From Streptococcus suis (GTDB lineage: Bacteria > Bacillota > Bacilli > Lactobacillales > Streptococcaceae): a DNA stretch of 64,000 bases. The position numbers and the translations under genes were made by a program. The notes under the pieces are model-generated. The model saw only the letters and a program-made list of their open reading frames with translations. It made no database searches and was not told where the DNA came from. Positions 61,732 to 64,000 of the stretch are shown here, one piece after another. Location: contig NZ_JAGFUX010000003.1 in the NCBI RefSeq assembly GCF_017601095.1, positions 124,001-188,000 of the forward strand. Reading direction: 5' to 3'. The first letter of the stretch is position 1, and the number at the start of each line of letters is the position of its first letter.

Positions 61732-64000
61732 ATGAAAGTAAAAAACGCTATTTTCCTCGCTAGTAGCTCACTAGCCCTTTTTACGAGTCCACTCGTTGCA
61801 GCTGATCAGACCAGTCAAACACTTCAGTCTGTTGAAAATGCAGCCATTTCTGTAACTGTTTCGAGCCAACAAACAGCAGACACTGTTCAATTGAGCTTAT
61901 CAGGACCTAGTGATGGCAGCTTGACCAACCTTGCAACACGCTTGGTATCAACGGATGGTCAGTCAATCCCTGTCAACTTTAGCTTAGATGCCAGTGGTTT
62001 GTATGTCGCACAAGTCAGCACCAGCCAATTGACAGCGAGCGAATGGCTGCTTTATGCTACTGCAACTGACCAGCAGGGACAGGCACTTTCTTTCCAGCCA
62101 GCTGCCATTTCAATCCAATTGAACCAACCACTTGCTAGTCCTGAAGCTACGAACACTGAAACTACGGGCAGTACTTCTACTACAGCTAACGCTTCTACGT
62201 CTTCAACTACTCAAACTACTGCAACAAGTACAACGACTCCATCTTCGAATACTACAGTGGCAAGTGTTAGCACTTCTACTACTCCTGTTATTACCGAAGG
62301 CGAAAGTTCATCAACTGCAACTGGTGCAAGTCAACTTCGCACTGCTGCTCAAGCTCGTGTCGCAAGCTCTACGACAACCAGCACGTCTACAACATCTACT
62401 AAACCAAGTGGCACACTCGAAATCGTAAACCAGGACAATACTGCTGGGACATTTGAAGTAAAAGTCAGCAATGTTTCGAGCCCATTGGGACTGCAAAAAG
62501 TCCGCATCCCAGTTTGGTCAGATACCAGCGGCCAAGATGATATCAAATGGTATGATGCTAGTAAACAAGCAGATGGCAGTTACAAGGTTAAAGTGGATAT
62601 TGCGAATCACAAAAATAACCGTGGCCTCTACCATGCCCACCTTTACTACCTACAAGCTGACAATAAGCTAGTGGGAGTTGGTGCAACTACGACAAATGTG
62701 GAGTACCCAAAACCTACTGGTAAGATTTCCATCAGCCAAGTCGATACCACTGCTGGGAGCTTTAAAGTGACCATCACCAATGCCTTCAGCCCAAGCGGTA
62801 TTTCAGAAGTCAAAGTTCCTATTTGGGCTGCAATCAACGGCCAGGATGACATCATCTGGTATACTGCAAACAAGCAGGCAGACGGTTCTTATACGACAAG
62901 CGTAAAAGCTGCTGACCATAAAAACTCAGAAGGAACCTATCATGTCCACCTCTATTACAAACAAAACGATGGGAAATTAGTTAGTGTCGCTGCTGCAACG
63001 GCTGATTTGACCAAGCCAAAACCAAGTGCAAACGTCTCAATTGAAAATCTGGACCAAACCAAGGCTCAATTTGACGTGGTTGTAAAAAATATCGTTAGTC
63101 CGAACGGAATCAAAGCCATCCGTGTTCCTGTCTGGTCTTCTGAAAATGGGCAAGATGACATCGTCTGGTATCCGGCAATAAATCAAGGAAATGGCACCTA
63201 CCGCGTAACAGTTCAAGCCAAAAACCACAAGAATTCCCTGGGAACCTACCACGCCCATGTTTACCTAACACCTCAGACAGGCAAGCAGGTCTTTATCGGA
63301 TCTAGCAGCACAGTCTTGGAAGTTCAAAAGGCAAGCGGAACTGTGACCGTTTCAAGTCCTGATCCAACAACTGGTACCTTCAAGGTGCAGATTACTAATC
63401 TTAAGACTCCAAACGGAGTACAATCCGTTCTCATTCCAACCTGGACGGACGCCAAGGGCCAGGACGATATCGTTTGGCATCAAGCCACCAAGGCAACTGA
63501 TGGTAGCTATTCTGTCACCATTTCACCTAGCCAACACAAGTCTGAAGATGGCAAATATATCATCCACGCTTATGTGAAAAATAGCCAGGGCAAAATGGAA
63601 TTCATTGGTAGTCAGACTGCAACCATCAACCGACCAAAACCAAGTGCTAACGTCTCCATTGAAAATCTGGACCAAACCAAGGCTCAATTTGACGTGGTTG
63701 TAAAAAACATCGTGAGTCCGAACGGAATCAAAGCCATCCGTGTTCCTGTCTGGTCTTCTGAAAATGGACAAGATGACATCGTCTGGTATCCGGCAATAAA
63801 TCAAGGGAATAGCACCTACCGCGTAACAGTTCAAGCCAAAAACCACAAGAATTCCCTGGGAACTTACCACGCCCATATTTACTTAACTCCTCAGACAGGC
63901 AAGCAGGTCTTTATCGGATCTAGCAGCACAGTCTTGGAAGTTCAAAAGGCAAGCGGAACTGTGACCGTTTCAAGTCCAGACCCAACAACTGGTGCCTTCA
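61732..64000 (+). CDS. Secreted GBS-Bsp-like repeat protein (3' end beyond window)
   Basis: The frame is open from ATG 61732 to the right edge, 756 codons. A signal peptide (MKVKNAIFLASSSLALFTSPLVAA) is followed by a ~110-residue N-terminal domain and a Ser/Thr-rich linker (~139-223). ~103-residue GBS-Bsp-like repeats then start at residues 227, 330, 433, 536, 639 and 742. Each repeat has the pattern P(V/I/T)W...GQDDI.WY/H...DG(S/T)Y...HK...G.Y..H.Y. Family members often end in a CHAP, amidase or muramidase domain acting on the wall; that part is not visible here. Confidence 0.9.
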   Translation, partial: MKVKNAIFLASSSLALFTSPLVAADQTSQTLQSVENAAISVTVSSQQTADTVQLSLSGPSDGSLTNLATRLVSTDGQSIPVNFSLDASGLYVAQVSTSQLTASEWLLYATATDQQGQALSFQPAAISIQLNQPLASPEATNTETTGSTSTTANASTSSTTQTTATSTTTPSSNTTVASVSTSTTPVITEGESSSTATGASQLRTAAQARVASSTTTSTSTTSTKPSGTLEIVNQDNTAGTFEVKVSNVSSPLGLQKVRIPVWSDTSGQDDIKWYDASKQADGSYKVKVDIANHKNNRGLYHAHLYYLQADNKLVGVGATTTNVEYPKPTGKISISQVDTTAGSFKVTITNAFSPSGISEVKVPIWAAINGQDDIIWYTANKQADGSYTTSVKAADHKNSEGTYHVHLYYKQNDGKLVSVAAATADLTKPKPSANVSIENLDQTKAQFDVVVKNIVSPNGIKAIRVPVWSSENGQDDIVWYPAINQGNGTYRVTVQAKNHKNSLGTYHAHVYLTPQTGKQVFIGSSSTVLEVQKASGTVTVSSPDPTTGTFKVQITNLKTPNGVQSVLIPTWTDAKGQDDIVWHQATKATDGSYSVTISPSQHKSEDGKYIIHAYVKNSQGKMEFIGSQTATINRPKPSANVSIENLDQTKAQFDVVVKNIVSPNGIKAIRVPVWSSENGQDDIVWYPAINQGNSTYRVTVQAKNHKNSLGTYHAHIYLTPQTGKQVFIGSSSTVLEVQKASGTVTVSSPDPTTGAF
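63028..64000 (+). repeat. 618-bp higher-order tandem repeat in the Bsp-like gene
   Basis: The unit pair beginning at 63028 and 63337 is repeated from 63646 and 63955 with the same 618-bp period. The 309-bp units at 63028 and 63646 differ at only a few, mostly silent, positions. Confidence 0.92.

Noticed and set aside
62132..62428. Leucine-rich plus-strand frame in the Bsp-like gene
   Set aside because: It is an out-of-frame reading of the Ser/Thr-rich linker; low-complexity artefact.
63037..63876. Two similar minus-strand open frames in the Bsp-like repeats
   Set aside because: Their similarity just reflects the duplicated coding repeat on the other strand.

Overview
The window looks like chromosomal DNA of a Streptococcus, most like S. 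suis. This is judged from gene order and protein content: ftsW-ppc, hprK-lgt-DUF948-YtxH, prfB-ftsE-ftsX, tuf next to tpiA, a murM/murN-type FemAB cluster, a DUF3270-like protein and a GBS-Bsp-repeat surface protein. It is also judged from AT-rich intergenic DNA with TGn-TATAAT promoters. Species assignment is inference. No rRNA, tRNA, prophage, IS element or CRISPR array was seen; the only mobile-type element is a ~105 bp MITE-like repeat.

Layout. 1-13 kb: dinG (cut by the left edge), an MBL-fold hydrolase, ftsX/ftsE, prfB with its programmed +1 frameshift, queG, small membrane proteins, and a P-type ATPase behind a yybP-ykoY (Mn2+) riboswitch. 13-19 kb: a YwfO-type HD protein, a Cof-type phosphatase and three tandem FemAB aminoacyltransferases. 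19-23 kb: a MurJ/YtgP flippase, tpiA and tuf. 23.4-26.5 kb: two paralogous ECF sigma/anti-sigma operons with matching ECF-type promoters. 26.5-33 kb: ppc and ftsW, an ECF-transporter S component with a DUF4430 lipoprotein, a GH25 muramidase, and thiT behind a TPP riboswitch. 33-37 kb: a DUF368 (PopT-type) protein, ybaK, a histidine phosphatase and lysS, followed by a 113-bp tandem duplication. 37-44 kb: a luciferase-like oxidoreductase, a MacAB-like efflux operon, gor and bioY with a BirA-type operator. 44-53.5 kb: two U32 proteins (TrhP type), the hprK-lgt operon, a PspC/LiaX-like envelope-stress pair, sprT and tex. 53.5-64 kb: an aldo/keto reductase, queT with a preQ1-II riboswitch, gtrA, a YihY protein, map, a GNAT, murA, a flavodoxin-fold oxidoreductase, metK with a probable SMK (SAM-III) leader, and a repeat-rich secreted protein running off the right edge.

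Themes. Cell-envelope work dominates: ftsEX, ftsW, murA, murM/N-like genes, murJ, PopT, lgt, GH25, Bsp, PspC and the ECF modules. Queuosine salvage appears twice (queG, queT). At least five cis-acting RNA devices are readable: RF2 frameshift, Mn2+, TPP, preQ1-II and SMK. A recurring pattern is a -10 box ending 6 or 7 nt before the start codon in seven genes (dinG, TauE-like, HD, GH25, trhP1, tex, gtrA). This predicts leaderless mRNAs.
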